The notes: generated by a model not told the origin, from the sequence alone. Shown: positions 17,298 through 26,431, numbered from the stretch's first letter. The stretch is 37,767 nucleotides of DNA from JAVBKX01 sp031553835 (GCA_031553835.1 JAVBKX010000061.1:1-37767), one strand, 5' to 3'. Numbers and translations: made by a program.

Positions 17298-18596
17298 TTA
17301 CACCCTTTCACTGATAATTCTCTTAATCGGCAGAAACAGCCTTTCCAGTAGCGAAATATCTTCCGTGATGATATCCGCTTGCCCTTGCATATTGGCCATA
17401 TAAGGCAATTGTTTTTTATACGAAGTATGTAGCTGATTAGGCAGATCAATGGCGAGGGTATAATATCCCTGTTCTCCTGTTTGTGATGGCACCAGAGATA
17501 TGTTCCGAACCGTGCCTTTCAAAATACCGTATTCATTTTCAGGAAAATTTTCTAACCGGATATGGACGCCCTGTCCTGCTTTTACTTTTCCCGACCGGGT
17601 AATGGGAAGAGACGCTTTTCCTTCAATTGTATCATTGTTTAAAGGAATAATCGTAAAAGAGACTTCTCCTGCCACTACATTTTGATTTTCAATCCAATAA
17701 TTGGTGAATGTGATAACGCCATCGATTGGGGCTTTCAACACATAGTTAATTTCCCATACTTCTATTTCTGCTTTGAGTTGTAAAGATAGCGACCGGATTT
17801 GCGACTGCAATTCATTCAGAGTTTCAATGCCCTGTTTTTGGGTATCCAATAAGGACTCTTTCAATTGGGCGATCTGAACCTCCATGCTGTTTAAATTATA
17901 TACGAGGCTTTCGTACGACAACAGGTCTTGTATATACTGATTCCTGGAATTTTCAAATTCTTCGGATGAAAGCACTCCTTTTGTATTTAACAAAGAATCC
18001 CTGGCGAATTTACTTCGGGCAAGACTCAATTGCTCTTTTTTAAGGTGCTGTTGGTGTAGCAAATTATGGTATTGTTTTTCGTTTTGAACAATACGATTTT
18101 CCGTCATGCTTATTTTTTGTGGATAATACAACAGTCGTTCATATTCTTTATAATTGAACAAAGTGGTATAAAAAGTCGCATATAAAGCCTGCATATTTCC
18201 CAATTGCAATTTTTTCTCGGGCAAGGACAAATGTGTATTGTTTACATTGTCCATATCCAGTAAATATTGTTTCAACGACAAGATATCTTCTGTCGATGCA
18301 GGATTCTCGATTACAGCTAAAAATTTACCGGTGTTTACCTGTTGTTTGTCTGTAACAAATATCTGTTTCAATTTTCCGGAAGCATGTGCGGTAATATTGG
18401 CCGGAGGAACGGAACCCGTAATCATAACCGGGGCGGAAATAACATCGGGATATTTGATAACCGCACTGCCAATCAACAGGATGACAATAATCCCCCCAAG
18501 CAGGGTAATCCCCCAGCGGAGTATCCAGGGAGGGACATAGCCGAGTACTTCCTGGAAGTCTTCGCTTCTCAATTCTATTTTATCTTCTTCTCGCAT
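17298..18596 (-). CDS. HlyD-family secretion adaptor for the peptide exporter
   Basis: This 432-residue membrane-fusion protein has a short cytoplasmic N-terminus, one membrane helix at about residues 29-48, a biotinyl-lipoyl-like half-motif (ITAHASGKLKQIFVTDKQQV) and a long coiled coil at about residues 140-270. The second lipoyl half (YVLKAPIDGVITFTNYW) and a C-terminal beta-barrel follow. HlyD proteins link an inner-membrane ABC exporter to an outer-membrane channel. No TolC-like gene lies in the window, so the outer-membrane partner must be encoded elsewhere. It is the last gene of the leftward peptide island and is separated from the exporter by a palindromic repeat element. Confidence 0.88.
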   Translation of the reverse strand: MREEDKIELRSEDFQEVLGYVPPWILRWGITLLGGIIVILLIGSAVIKYPDVISAPVMITGSVPPANITAHASGKLKQIFVTDKQQVNTGKFLAVIENPASTEDILSLKQYLLDMDNVNNTHLSLPEKKLQLGNMQALYATFYTTLFNYKEYERLLYYPQKISMTENRIVQNEKQYHNLLHQQHLKKEQLSLARSKFARDSLLNTKGVLSSEEFENSRNQYIQDLLSYESLVYNLNSMEVQIAQLKESLLDTQKQGIETLNELQSQIRSLSLQLKAEIEVWEINYVLKAPIDGVITFTNYWIENQNVVAGEVSFTIIPLNNDTIEGKASLPITRSGKVKAGQGVHIRLENFPENEYGILKGTVRNISLVPSQTGEQGYYTLAIDLPNQLHTSYKKQLPYMANMQGQADIITEDISLLERLFLPIKRIISERV

Positions 18597-18649
18597 TGAT
18601 TCAATAATATTTATATTGGGAACGGTATGAATGCTTTTTGTAAAAATTA

Positions 18650-18792
18650 AATTGCCGTCAACTTCAGCTGACGGATAAAGAATATTGATCGGCCCACATT
18701 GGGCTTTAGCCCAAACATCTGTTATTTATAGGGCTAAAGCCCAATGTGAGTGCAGCTATTCTTAAATCCGTTGGTTAAAACCAACGGCAATT
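18650..18792. repeat. Composite REP-like palindromic element
   Basis: A 143-bp element sits between the exporter and HlyD genes. Its outer ends begin with matching inverted AATTGCCGT sequences, and each end holds its own hairpin (a CCGTCA...TGACGG stem at about 18655-18674 and CCGTTGGTT...AACCAACGG at 18768-18787). The centre has an 18-bp perfect inverted repeat, 18695-18712 against 18731-18748, with an 18-nt loop. The architecture resembles bacterial REP/BIME elements. Confidence 0.75.
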
Positions 18793-18827
18793 GAAAAACA
18801 TTCAAAACGCTCCCGATTTCAAACATT

Positions 18828-21035
18828 TCAAATGCCCAACTCCAATTGATTTTTCACCAGCGTATAATATGCGCCTTTTTTCATTATCAATTCTTTATGT
18901 GTTCCTTCTTCCACTATTTTTCCTTTGTCCAATACGATAATGTTGTCGGCATGTTGCACCGTACTCAGACGGTGGGCGACAACAACGACTGTCTTGCCCT
19001 TGTAAAACTCCGTCAGTTGATCCATAATGGCGCGTTCGTTATTGGCATCTAATGCATTAGTTGCTTCATCAAAAAACAGGAAGTCGGGATTTTTGTATAC
19101 CGCCCGCGCAATTAGTAACCGTTGGCGTTGTCCCTGGCTGACACCATTGCCCTCCATTCCGATCTTACTGTTGTATTTCAATGGAAGGGATTCGATAAAT
19201 TCGCGGATATTGGCTACTGTAATTGCATGCAATAAGCGTTTTTTGTCGATTTCTTCTTCGCCTACGGCAATATTATTGGCAATCGTATCTGAAAATATAA
19301 ATCCGTCCTGCATCACGGCCGCTGTCTTTTGACGCCACAAATGAGGGTTGATATCTTCGATAGGTATATTCTCAATCCTGATTTTTCCTTTGATGGGCGG
19401 ATAAAATCCCAATAGCAATTTGATGATGGTGGTCTTACCGCTGCCGCTCGCGCCAACGATAGCAGTTACCTTGTCGTGTGGAATTTCCAAATTTAGGTCT
19501 TCGAGTACATAATCGCGCTCAGCGCCATCATAACTAAAACTTACGTTTTCGAAACGGAGCGAATGATTTTCGGGCAATTCGTTCAGTTTACCGGACAGGT
19601 CTTGTTCTTCGTCTTCCTTGTTGTGCACTTCATTTAGCCGTTCCAGACTGATTTTGGCATCCTGTAGCGATTGGGCGAAACCGATAACCTGACTGATAGG
19701 CCCCGACAGTTGACCGATGATGTAACTGATCGACATCATCATTCCCAACGTAATTTCTCCCTCTACCACCGCTTTAGCCGCAAGAAAAGAAATCAGCAGG
19801 TCGGTAGTCTGGTTGAAAAAGATGGAGCCGATTTGCTGGTATTGTCCCAAGGCAACCCCTTCTACGCTGATTTTGAAGAGCTTGACCTGGATGTTTTCCC
19901 ATTTCCAGCGTTGCTGTTTTTCGCAGTTGTTGAGTTTGATTTCCTGCATACCGGTAATAAGTTCGATCGTGTTGCTTTGGTTGGCCGACGATTGTGCGAA
20001 ACGCTTGTAATCCAATTTTTTCCGGTAGCGCATAAAAGAGAGTATCCAGGCGATATAGAAGATATTTCCGATTAAGAATACAAGCAGGATCGTCAAATTA
20101 TAGTATGCCATGATAAAGGCAAATATAAAAAAGTTGGCAAAGGAGAACAGCGTAGAGAGGGTGGTACCCGACATAAATCCCTGAATACGACCGTGGTCTC
20201 CGATCCGTTGCATAATATCCCCGATGTTTTTTGCATCAAAAAAGCGGATTGGCAACCGCATGAGTTTGGCAAGGAAATCGGAAATCAGGGAAATGCTGAT
20301 CCGGGTATTGGTATGCAAAGTAATCCAACTTTGTATAAAACCCATACCCATCTGAGTGATAGATAGTACCAACTGGGCAATCAGAATCAGTGTAATAAAA
20401 CTCAGGTTGTTGTTGCCGATTCCCTGATCTACCATCGCCTGGGTAAGGAAAGGGAAGATGAGTGAAAGAACGCTGCCGAGCAGCATCCCAACGATGATCT
20501 GAATATATTGCGATTTATAAGGAATCAGGTAACGGAAGAAATAGCCGAGATTTTTCTCCTGCTTTGTTTTGTCATCTTCGTGACTATAAAAATCGGGAGT
20601 GGGAGCCAGTAAGAGGGCTGTTCCGGTATCTTTTCCGGCATGTTTTGAACTGAGCCAGCATTTACTGAATTCCTCCCGGTTCATCACATATTTTTGCCCG
20701 GTAGGATCTGCAATAAAAAATTGATAGTCCTTTTTTTTCTTCTTTAGCTTATAAAGGACTACAAAATGGTTTTGATTCCAGTGCAAAATGCAAGGAAGCG
20801 GAACATCCTCTATCAATTGTTCGAGGGTAATTCTAACACCCTGCGTATGCATACCGATGCTTTCGGCTGCATCACTAATACCCAGCATGGATACGCCCTC
20901 GCGGGTAATAAAACTACGTTCCCGCAGGTTTTGCAGGGTGTAGCTGCGACCGTAGTGCTTGGCGATCATGCGTAGGCAGGTTGGGCCGCAGTCCATAGTG
21001 TCTAATTGTTGATAGATAGGAAAAGATACTTTCAA
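18828..21035 (-). CDS. C39-peptidase-containing ABC exporter (PCAT)
   Basis: This 735-residue exporter cleaves and secretes the GG-leader peptides. It has an active C39 peptidase domain with catalytic Cys16 in QLDTMDCGPTCLR, His90 in NQNHFVVLY and Asp110 in ADPTGQ. A six-helix transmembrane domain spans about residues 155-430. The nucleotide-binding domain has Walker A GASGSGKTT, the signature GVSQGQRQR and Walker B FLFFDEATNALD. Translation appears to start at a TTG (21035): there is no in-frame ATG before the upstream stop, and the C39 domain requires this start. It should remove the leader after the double glycine at residues 25-26 of the precursors. It works with HlyD. Confidence 0.93.
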   Translation of the reverse strand: MKVSFPIYQQLDTMDCGPTCLRMIAKHYGRSYTLQNLRERSFITREGVSMLGISDAAESIGMHTQGVRITLEQLIEDVPLPCILHWNQNHFVVLYKLKKKKKDYQFFIADPTGQKYVMNREEFSKCWLSSKHAGKDTGTALLLAPTPDFYSHEDDKTKQEKNLGYFFRYLIPYKSQYIQIIVGMLLGSVLSLIFPFLTQAMVDQGIGNNNLSFITLILIAQLVLSITQMGMGFIQSWITLHTNTRISISLISDFLAKLMRLPIRFFDAKNIGDIMQRIGDHGRIQGFMSGTTLSTLFSFANFFIFAFIMAYYNLTILLVFLIGNIFYIAWILSFMRYRKKLDYKRFAQSSANQSNTIELITGMQEIKLNNCEKQQRWKWENIQVKLFKISVEGVALGQYQQIGSIFFNQTTDLLISFLAAKAVVEGEITLGMMMSISYIIGQLSGPISQVIGFAQSLQDAKISLERLNEVHNKEDEEQDLSGKLNELPENHSLRFENVSFSYDGAERDYVLEDLNLEIPHDKVTAIVGASGSGKTTIIKLLLGFYPPIKGKIRIENIPIEDINPHLWRQKTAAVMQDGFIFSDTIANNIAVGEEEIDKKRLLHAITVANIREFIESLPLKYNSKIGMEGNGVSQGQRQRLLIARAVYKNPDFLFFDEATNALDANNERAIMDQLTEFYKGKTVVVVAHRLSTVQHADNIIVLDKGKIVEEGTHKELIMKKGAYYTLVKNQLELGI

Positions 21036-21092
21036 AATATTACTATATTAATTCATCATTATTAGATTAATCGTAGAAAGTACATCATTTCA

Positions 21093-22433
21093 TTATAGCT
21101 CAAATAGATGCGCTAGCTTGTAATCTTGATGGTAAAATGTCTCCATTTTATCGTACAATTTTTTTTTGAGACTTAATTTTATGGTGCATTTTGTTTTTCG
21201 CCCCTCTACCATAAACGTTTTGACACTACAAGAACCGGTGCATATTGGTAAAAAATCACATTTCAAACATTCTTTATTGTCAAATGTCGATCTTGCAATT
21301 CTTTTTGCGAGTATATTTTCATCCCATATAATCTCCCCTTGATCATTTAAAACCCCATCCTCTTTTACTTTTTCAAAATCTACAGCAGTGCATTTAAAAA
21401 CACGGCCATCATAATTAATGAGGGCTTCATTATTCAGGTCTGCAAAACATGTATGATATTTTTCTTTCTCAAAATTAGGATCTCCCATATTGAATCCGGC
21501 TTTCTTGAACACATTCTGTAATGTAATATATTGTTTAACAATATTCTCTCTATCCATATTGGTATTATTCCAACTGTCTTGGAATACCTGGACAAGCGAT
21601 ATTCGAATTTTTTTTCTCACATGTGCTGGAAAACTATTAATGATATGAGTACAATAAGATATGGTTTCTTTCGTATAATTAACTCTCAAGGTTACATACA
21701 AAAGAGGAGAGCTTGTCAACAAACAAATATTTTGCACAATAACGTCATAAGAATTATCATTAGAGTCTTTTGGAAATCGAATTTGGTTGTGTTTTTCTTT
21801 ATATCCATCCAACGTAATTTGAAAACATCTGAAATTATTTTCTTCAAAAAAAGGTATCATCTCTGGTCGTATTAAAAAACCATTTGTAGTCATTGTTATG
21901 AAAAAATCTTTCTTATGGTTAGTACATATTTCTTTAGTGGCAATGACAAGCGGCTTTATCACTGTTTCATAACATAAGAGAGGTTCTCCTCCAAACCAAT
22001 CGATATGCAATTGGGTTGTCTTTGTATTTTCAACAATGTGATTTATATGTTTTTTTGTATTCTCCAGAACTTCTTTACTCATTTTTTTCTTAGAATGGGT
22101 TTGACAGCAATACCAACAAGAAAAATTGCAATTCAATGTCGGATTTATAAACAAACGATAACTTGATTTGGCGAATACCTGTTCCCTGTTTTTCATTAAA
22201 AGAATTGTAGGAATATCTGTCTCAGCGTCTTCAATAATCCCCAATTTATACATAGTATTAAATAAAACAGGTTCGTCAATCTGTAATTTGTTCAAATCGG
22301 ATTTGTTTGATAATAATAAATCATATTTTTGCTGGTCAATAGCAAAGAGTTGCTTACTATATAAATTTATACCAACAATTTTAGCTTTCCTTTTCAAAAA
22401 ATGATTATACCTGCTGAAACGATATTTTTCCAT
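21093..22433 (-). CDS. Radical SAM/SPASM peptide maturase (second enzyme)
   Basis: This 446-residue enzyme has the radical SAM motif C102-x3-C106-x2-C109 in NPTLNCNFSCWYC, the DWFGGEPLL SAM-binding motif and MTTNG. A C-terminal SPASM domain carries auxiliary-cluster cysteines (YHTCFAD, FKCTAVDF, CLKCDFLPICTGSC and a late TKC). SPASM enzymes typically crosslink, epimerise or otherwise modify ribosomal peptides. The residue it acts on here cannot be read from sequence. It follows the pseudo-radical-SAM gene by 6 bp and precedes the exporter, so it belongs to the same operon. Base composition is AT-rich like its partners and unlike the pst genes. Confidence 0.88.
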   Translation of the reverse strand: MEKYRFSRYNHFLKRKAKIVGINLYSKQLFAIDQQKYDLLLSNKSDLNKLQIDEPVLFNTMYKLGIIEDAETDIPTILLMKNREQVFAKSSYRLFINPTLNCNFSCWYCCQTHSKKKMSKEVLENTKKHINHIVENTKTTQLHIDWFGGEPLLCYETVIKPLVIATKEICTNHKKDFFITMTTNGFLIRPEMIPFFEENNFRCFQITLDGYKEKHNQIRFPKDSNDNSYDVIVQNICLLTSSPLLYVTLRVNYTKETISYCTHIINSFPAHVRKKIRISLVQVFQDSWNNTNMDRENIVKQYITLQNVFKKAGFNMGDPNFEKEKYHTCFADLNNEALINYDGRVFKCTAVDFEKVKEDGVLNDQGEIIWDENILAKRIARSTFDNKECLKCDFLPICTGSCSVKTFMVEGRKTKCTIKLSLKKKLYDKMETFYHQDYKLAHLFEL

Positions 22434-22439
22434 ACAAAG

Positions 22440-23693
22440 TTATTTTTTTACGTGACAAAGATTTTTTTTATTTAACAACACCTCATAATTGGAAGGAGAA
22501 GGGCATAACCATTGATAAGAACAATTATTGCATGGTTTGTAATCTCTGATTTTAAACCACGAATAATTCGAAGTAACTTCATTATGTAATAAATTTAAGA
22601 GAGAACAATCTTGGATTGATCCTACCTTGTCTGAGAACAGATTAGAATAAACTGCTCCAGATGGCAAAATGATTAGCTTTCCAAAAGATTCCGCATTCAG
22701 AGATTTATGTATAAATATTTTTCGCATAGATACAGGCATTGAGAGGATCTCCTCTTTGGAAAGGAAAATGTGCTTTTCAAAAAAAAGAGAATTATGCCCC
22801 GTATAGACAGGGATCAAAGAATAGTGCTGCATCTCTAATCTTGCGATGATTTCCTCAGCTATTTGCATTTCTTCTTCCGAACTTACTGTAAATACATAGT
22901 TCGGTTCTGATTTCTCCCTCATTAATAGCTGGCTAATCGATTTCAGTTGATTATTCTTGATAGGAAATCCAATATAAATATCCAAATTAATTTTTTTTTC
23001 GTTAATTTTTCGAATATATTTTTCGGATATATTTTCATCATCATACCGAAACGAAAATATTTTCTTAGCCATGAAGCCATTCAAAAAATGCATCAATGCT
23101 TCGAGATCCTCATCGGGAAAAATATCTTTCATTATAAAATTCAACGTCAAATCTTTTTTGTTGTAGGGGAGTTGAGTCAGACAATTTTTAATATATTGAA
23201 AATCGGATAGATCGTTTGAATTTGTGTATCCTGGAATAAAGGAATTTAAAGTGGTTGGATAATATTTGGTAGGGAAGGCATCAGGATCATCCAGAAAAAA
23301 TAATAACTCGTGCAAATGTGTAAGAATATTTTCGCCAGCTCCATGTTCTTGTCCCGCTTTCAACCGTTCTACACTGTTTTGCAGGTTGAGTATCGGCATT
23401 AGTTGAATGGGAGATCCCTCACTTAGAGAACAATCTATAATATCTCCCATAAAATGATCTCTTAGCTTTACAATAAAGCTTTCAATTATTTCGTCTTTAA
23501 AATCACTGCCTTTAATTTGGATTAACCCTTCACTTTGTTCATTCATCGTGTGCAACAAATCTACGACCGGTCGTTCTTGAGATTCAATAGACGACCCATC
23601 CAAAGTGTTATATACAAGAACGCCTTGATGAGTAAAAGAAAGATAGGTGTAAGGCTCGAGAACCAGCCAATAAGTTTTATTTTGTTGGAACAT
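22440..23693 (-). CDS. Pseudo-radical-SAM protein, GG-Bacteroidales type
   Basis: This 417-residue protein resembles its two radical SAM neighbours in overall layout but has no CxxxCxxC motif. It keeps a SPASM-like cysteine set at the C-terminus (residues about 385-415: YKPCNNCSYQWLCP and NLCHVKK). This matches the described pseudo-rSAM component of GG-Bacteroidales systems, thought to help the true maturase, possibly by binding the leader. The catalytic role is presumably lost, and the retained cysteines may still hold a metal cluster. It lies between the two active-type enzymes with gaps of 6 and 14 bp, which implies a complex. Confidence 0.8.
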   Translation of the reverse strand: MFQQNKTYWLVLEPYTYLSFTHQGVLVYNTLDGSSIESQERPVVDLLHTMNEQSEGLIQIKGSDFKDEIIESFIVKLRDHFMGDIIDCSLSEGSPIQLMPILNLQNSVERLKAGQEHGAGENILTHLHELLFFLDDPDAFPTKYYPTTLNSFIPGYTNSNDLSDFQYIKNCLTQLPYNKKDLTLNFIMKDIFPDEDLEALMHFLNGFMAKKIFSFRYDDENISEKYIRKINEKKINLDIYIGFPIKNNQLKSISQLLMREKSEPNYVFTVSSEEEMQIAEEIIARLEMQHYSLIPVYTGHNSLFFEKHIFLSKEEILSMPVSMRKIFIHKSLNAESFGKLIILPSGAVYSNLFSDKVGSIQDCSLLNLLHNEVTSNYSWFKIRDYKPCNNCSYQWLCPSPSNYEVLLNKKNLCHVKK

Positions 23694-23707
23694 GAGTATT
23701 GATTAGT

Positions 23708-25177
23708 TTATGACACAATAACATCTTTCATGATATGCAGGTAATCATCGGGATGCGTTTCTAAATAAGACAAATTAGTTTTTAAATATTTTTGCATATT
23801 ATTTTCATCCATGAATCCATGACAATGAGGATTATCTTCAATATCTTCTAGATAAAATACACACTGGTTGCACGACATTTGCCGGTAACATACCGAGCAT
23901 TGTGAGGATAATAGTTTAAAATACCAATTGTATTTTGCTGCAATTTCGACTGTATCTATATGTACACCTGTTTTGTTAACATTTCCCAATGAAAATTTGT
24001 GTTGAATTTTTTCGCAAGGCAATAATTTCCCGTCCACGGTAACAAACATCTTTTTGCTGAATGGTAAACAAGTACCTGTTGAAATAAATATTTTCCTATT
24101 ATTAGCTTTTATCAAGTCCTCATACGATTTATAGACAAATGATAAATACTGGTGCAGAAATATTAATGCTGAGTGAGAAGTGGGTGTGTTTAGGAATAAC
24201 TCAGTTTCGATTTTTTCATAATTTTCCAATTGTTTTAAACTTTCGGTTTTATTACGATATGCAGAATAAAAACCATCTTCTTTTTCCTTCGAAATGTTTG
24301 AATCATTTAATTCGCTTATATTTGGCAATTTATTAAATTCGGTTTTAAAAAAATTGTAAATATCTTCGATCGAATTTTTACTATGTAATACAGCATTGAA
24401 TTTTACATTTTTCTCAAAGTATTCGGGATACTGTTTTTGCAATAATTTCAAGTTAGACAGAATTTTATGAAATGATGGTGCGTTATTATGAAAAACCCGG
24501 AAAGAATTGTTTATTTCATTCCCATCCAGACTAATAATCAGGTGTACATCGTTTGCAACCAAAAAATCCATATACTTATCCAAAAGAGTTGCATTGGTCG
24601 TCATGGAGTAGATAATGTTCCGGTTATTGCTCTTTTCTGCCTTAATAATATTCTTTATAAGGACCATATTCATTAATGGTTCTCCTCCATAAAAGCTGAT
24701 ATACAACAAACCTTCCCATGACTGATTGAAACGAGAATGTTGTTTTTCATTCAGATATTTCCAAAGAATATTAGCATATTCCGTCGGCATATCATGGTTT
24801 TTTCTATCGGCCACATCCTGATAATATTCACCATAATAACAATACTTACATTGAAGATTGCATTTTTCCGTTGTTTCAAAGACAACCTGTTTTATGTTGC
24901 TAATGCTCTCTTTAATCATATCCGGCAACAAATACAATTGTTCATTTTTTTGTAGTGGTGTTTCTGAAATAATTCCGTATTCTTTATAATAGTTGATTTT
25001 TGTCCGATAATATTCGAAATCAGTTTTTGATAAATTTCTTTCAGCATGTTGAGATTGAAAATAAATATAGGGAATATAGGGATGAACAAGATTTATATTC
25101 CTCTGCTGTATATTGAGCAAATATACATTCTTTCTTTCTGTTCGGACAAAAAACATAGATTTCATGATACTATTCAT
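23708..25177 (-). CDS. Radical SAM/SPASM peptide maturase, GG-Bacteroidales type
   Basis: This 489-residue enzyme has the radical SAM motif in TEKCNLQCKYCYYGEYYQD (Cys106, Cys110, Cys113), SFYGGEPLMN and MTTNATLLDKY. The C-terminal SPASM region has CLPFSKKMFVTVDGKLLPC, LSSQCSVCYRQMSCNQC and HCHGF. The arrangement beside a pseudo-radical-SAM gene and GG precursors is that of the GG-Bacteroidales maturase family (family recall, not a search). Its product on the Cys-rich or Gly-Ser peptides is unknown. It overlaps the preceding retropepsin-like gene by 8 bp. Confidence 0.88.
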   Translation of the reverse strand: MNSIMKSMFFVRTERKNVYLLNIQQRNINLVHPYIPYIYFQSQHAERNLSKTDFEYYRTKINYYKEYGIISETPLQKNEQLYLLPDMIKESISNIKQVVFETTEKCNLQCKYCYYGEYYQDVADRKNHDMPTEYANILWKYLNEKQHSRFNQSWEGLLYISFYGGEPLMNMVLIKNIIKAEKSNNRNIIYSMTTNATLLDKYMDFLVANDVHLIISLDGNEINNSFRVFHNNAPSFHKILSNLKLLQKQYPEYFEKNVKFNAVLHSKNSIEDIYNFFKTEFNKLPNISELNDSNISKEKEDGFYSAYRNKTESLKQLENYEKIETELFLNTPTSHSALIFLHQYLSFVYKSYEDLIKANNRKIFISTGTCLPFSKKMFVTVDGKLLPCEKIQHKFSLGNVNKTGVHIDTVEIAAKYNWYFKLLSSQCSVCYRQMSCNQCVFYLEDIEDNPHCHGFMDENNMQKYLKTNLSYLETHPDDYLHIMKDVIVS

Positions 25178-25982
25178 TGGGTTTTAAATACAAGTTAAAA
25201 TTTATCAAATCAAGCACAACATCAAAATGTTCAAAAAAAGCATTGCCAAGCAAATTTCCTCGAGCTGAAAATGCAACAGGGTGGTCACTTATAATGGCAT
25301 ATCCTACTTTGACCGAGTCAGCAGGAATAAAGTATTTCTGATAAGGGCCATACATCGAAAATGCAGTTGCTTGTTGTGCTCCATCCGTGGATATTGAATA
25401 GTATTCTGCTGATTTATGAAGATCAACTAAACCATTGCATCCGGTATCTAAGATGACATTTTCCGCTATCCTCGTTTCTTGTATATAAATTTCCACCAGT
25501 ATATGCAAAAGATTATCCACAGTTTTCAATGGGATGCATTTAAAATTATCCAAGTCGAAAGTATCAGATAACTCGCTGACATATTTATTCTTATATGAAA
25601 TTTTCATAATTTTGTTTTCAAAAAACTGAAACCCTATCATTGCTGTATTCTGCCCAAAATATTCAAATAAAAAATTGTCGTGACTTAAATAAGAGAGTTT
25701 CTTATAGTAAATATTATTCCCGATTTTCAGAAAGCACGAGTCGGCTTCTAGTTGACATTGAATGCTGTCAGAAATATAGATCTCAATTCCAGCACCAGTA
25801 TCGAAAAAAAAATTCATTGGAATCGTATCATTTATTACTCCTTTTAATAGTATGGCTCTTTGGTTCTTTTCGTCATAGTCGAAAAGCATGGCGTCAGCAG
25901 GAACAACAGTTTTAGATGTATTTTTTGCACACGCAAAAAAAATGATTGTGAAAAGAGATAAAAAAAAAGTTTGTTTTATCAT
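25170..25982 (-). CDS. Retropepsin-like aspartyl protease lipoprotein
   Basis: This 270-residue lipoprotein has an N-terminal signal followed by a lipobox-like FFAC. Two copies of the aspartyl-protease signature follow: FFFDTGAG (Asp61) and VILDTGCNG (Asp179). A GNAFFEHFDVVLDL-type segment near the C-terminus completes a bilobal retropepsin-like pair. Such proteins are periplasmic or surface proteases in Bacteroidetes. In this context it could trim exported peptides, for example within the linker, or degrade misfolded ones. It lies between precursor 1 and the first maturase gene and overlaps the latter by 8 bp. The role in maturation is inferred from position only. Confidence 0.75.
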   Translation of the reverse strand: MIKQTFFLSLFTIIFFACAKNTSKTVVPADAMLFDYDEKNQRAILLKGVINDTIPMNFFFDTGAGIEIYISDSIQCQLEADSCFLKIGNNIYYKKLSYLSHDNFLFEYFGQNTAMIGFQFFENKIMKISYKNKYVSELSDTFDLDNFKCIPLKTVDNLLHILVEIYIQETRIAENVILDTGCNGLVDLHKSAEYYSISTDGAQQATAFSMYGPYQKYFIPADSVKVGYAIISDHPVAFSARGNLLGNAFFEHFDVVLDLINFNLYLKPNE

Positions 25983-26071
25983 AATAAAAAAATGATTTTT
26001 CGATTACACGCACCAAAGAATAGCAAGTATGCTTCAATATGGTTAGAAACATACTCACTATTACAACGTTC

Positions 26072-26095
26072 TTTAGGATAACTATTTATCCTAAA
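26072..26095 (-). terminator. Stem-loop after precursor 1
   Basis: A perfect 10-bp stem (26072-26081 with 26086-26095, TTTAGGATAA) closes a 4-nt loop. It lies 24 bp after the precursor 1 stop. There is no good T run, so an mRNA-stabilising or processing hairpin is as likely as partial termination. Confidence 0.55.
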
Positions 26096-26118
26096 ATAGG
26101 AAGTTTTACAGCTAACTG

Positions 26119-26292
26119 TTACTTAAGGCAATTCGCGTCCCACCAGGGGGAGCTACCACTACCACTACCACTACCACTACCACTACCACTACCGCTTTCA
26201 CTACCGCTTCCCGCTCCACCAAATACATTCTTCATTTCACTGTCAGTCATTTCTGCAAACTCATTCAGCTTGATTTTTTTTAATTGTTTCAT
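26119..26292 (-). CDS. GG-leader precursor peptide 1 (Gly-Ser run, minimal core)
   Basis: This is a 57-residue precursor, too short for common gene-size cutoffs. Residues 1-26 are the shared leader, with one change (Lys6 for Arg), ending in VFGG at residues 23-26. Glu at -8, Met at -7 and Val at -4 fit the double-glycine rule for C39 peptidases. After AGSGSESG come six perfect Ser-Gly repeats encoded by an AGTGGT hexamer repeated six times (26155-26190 on the plus strand). The peptide then ends SSPWWDANCLK with a single cysteine. Unlike the other three precursors it lacks a six-cysteine core, so it may be a decayed copy or a distinct glycine-serine peptide. It lies between the large TlpA gene and the retropepsin gene. 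Confidence 0.85.
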   Translation of the reverse strand: MKQLKKIKLNEFAEMTDSEMKNVFGGAGSGSESGSGSGSGSGSGSGSSPWWDANCLK

Positions 26293-26381
26293 AATACACG
26301 TTTTTTAATAAATATTCACTTGCAGACCCATAACAATAAGTAGCTAATTTATTGCCTCACTAACCCTGCGAAGTTAGATGT
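26293..26381 (-). promoter_or_regulatory. Conserved upstream leader region, copy 1
   Basis: About 88 bp upstream of the ATG are nearly identical to the same position in front of precursors 2 and 3. The region includes CTAAC...GTTAG half-sites able to pair near its far end. No exact TAnnTTTG box is seen. The conservation in non-coding DNA suggests a promoter or 5' UTR control element carried with each precursor. Confidence 0.6.
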
Positions 26382-26431
26382 CCATTTGATATTAATATTC
26401 AAATTTATAAAGCATTTCAAATCATTTTTAG
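26382..26431 (-). pseudogene. Fossil of the VKOR-thioredoxin gene 3' end, copy 1
   Basis: On the minus strand the frame reads KNDLKCFINLNINIKW, matching the last residues of the VKOR-thioredoxin fusion (IEDLKYFTDLNVNIK). The stop codon is mutated and the copy is the most degraded of the three. Confidence 0.65.

Noticed and set aside
26039..26308. Plus-strand frame encoding a Pro-Leu repeat
   Set aside because: It is the complement of the Ser-Gly hexamer repeat in precursor 1. The minus-strand leader is conserved in four copies, which settles the strand.
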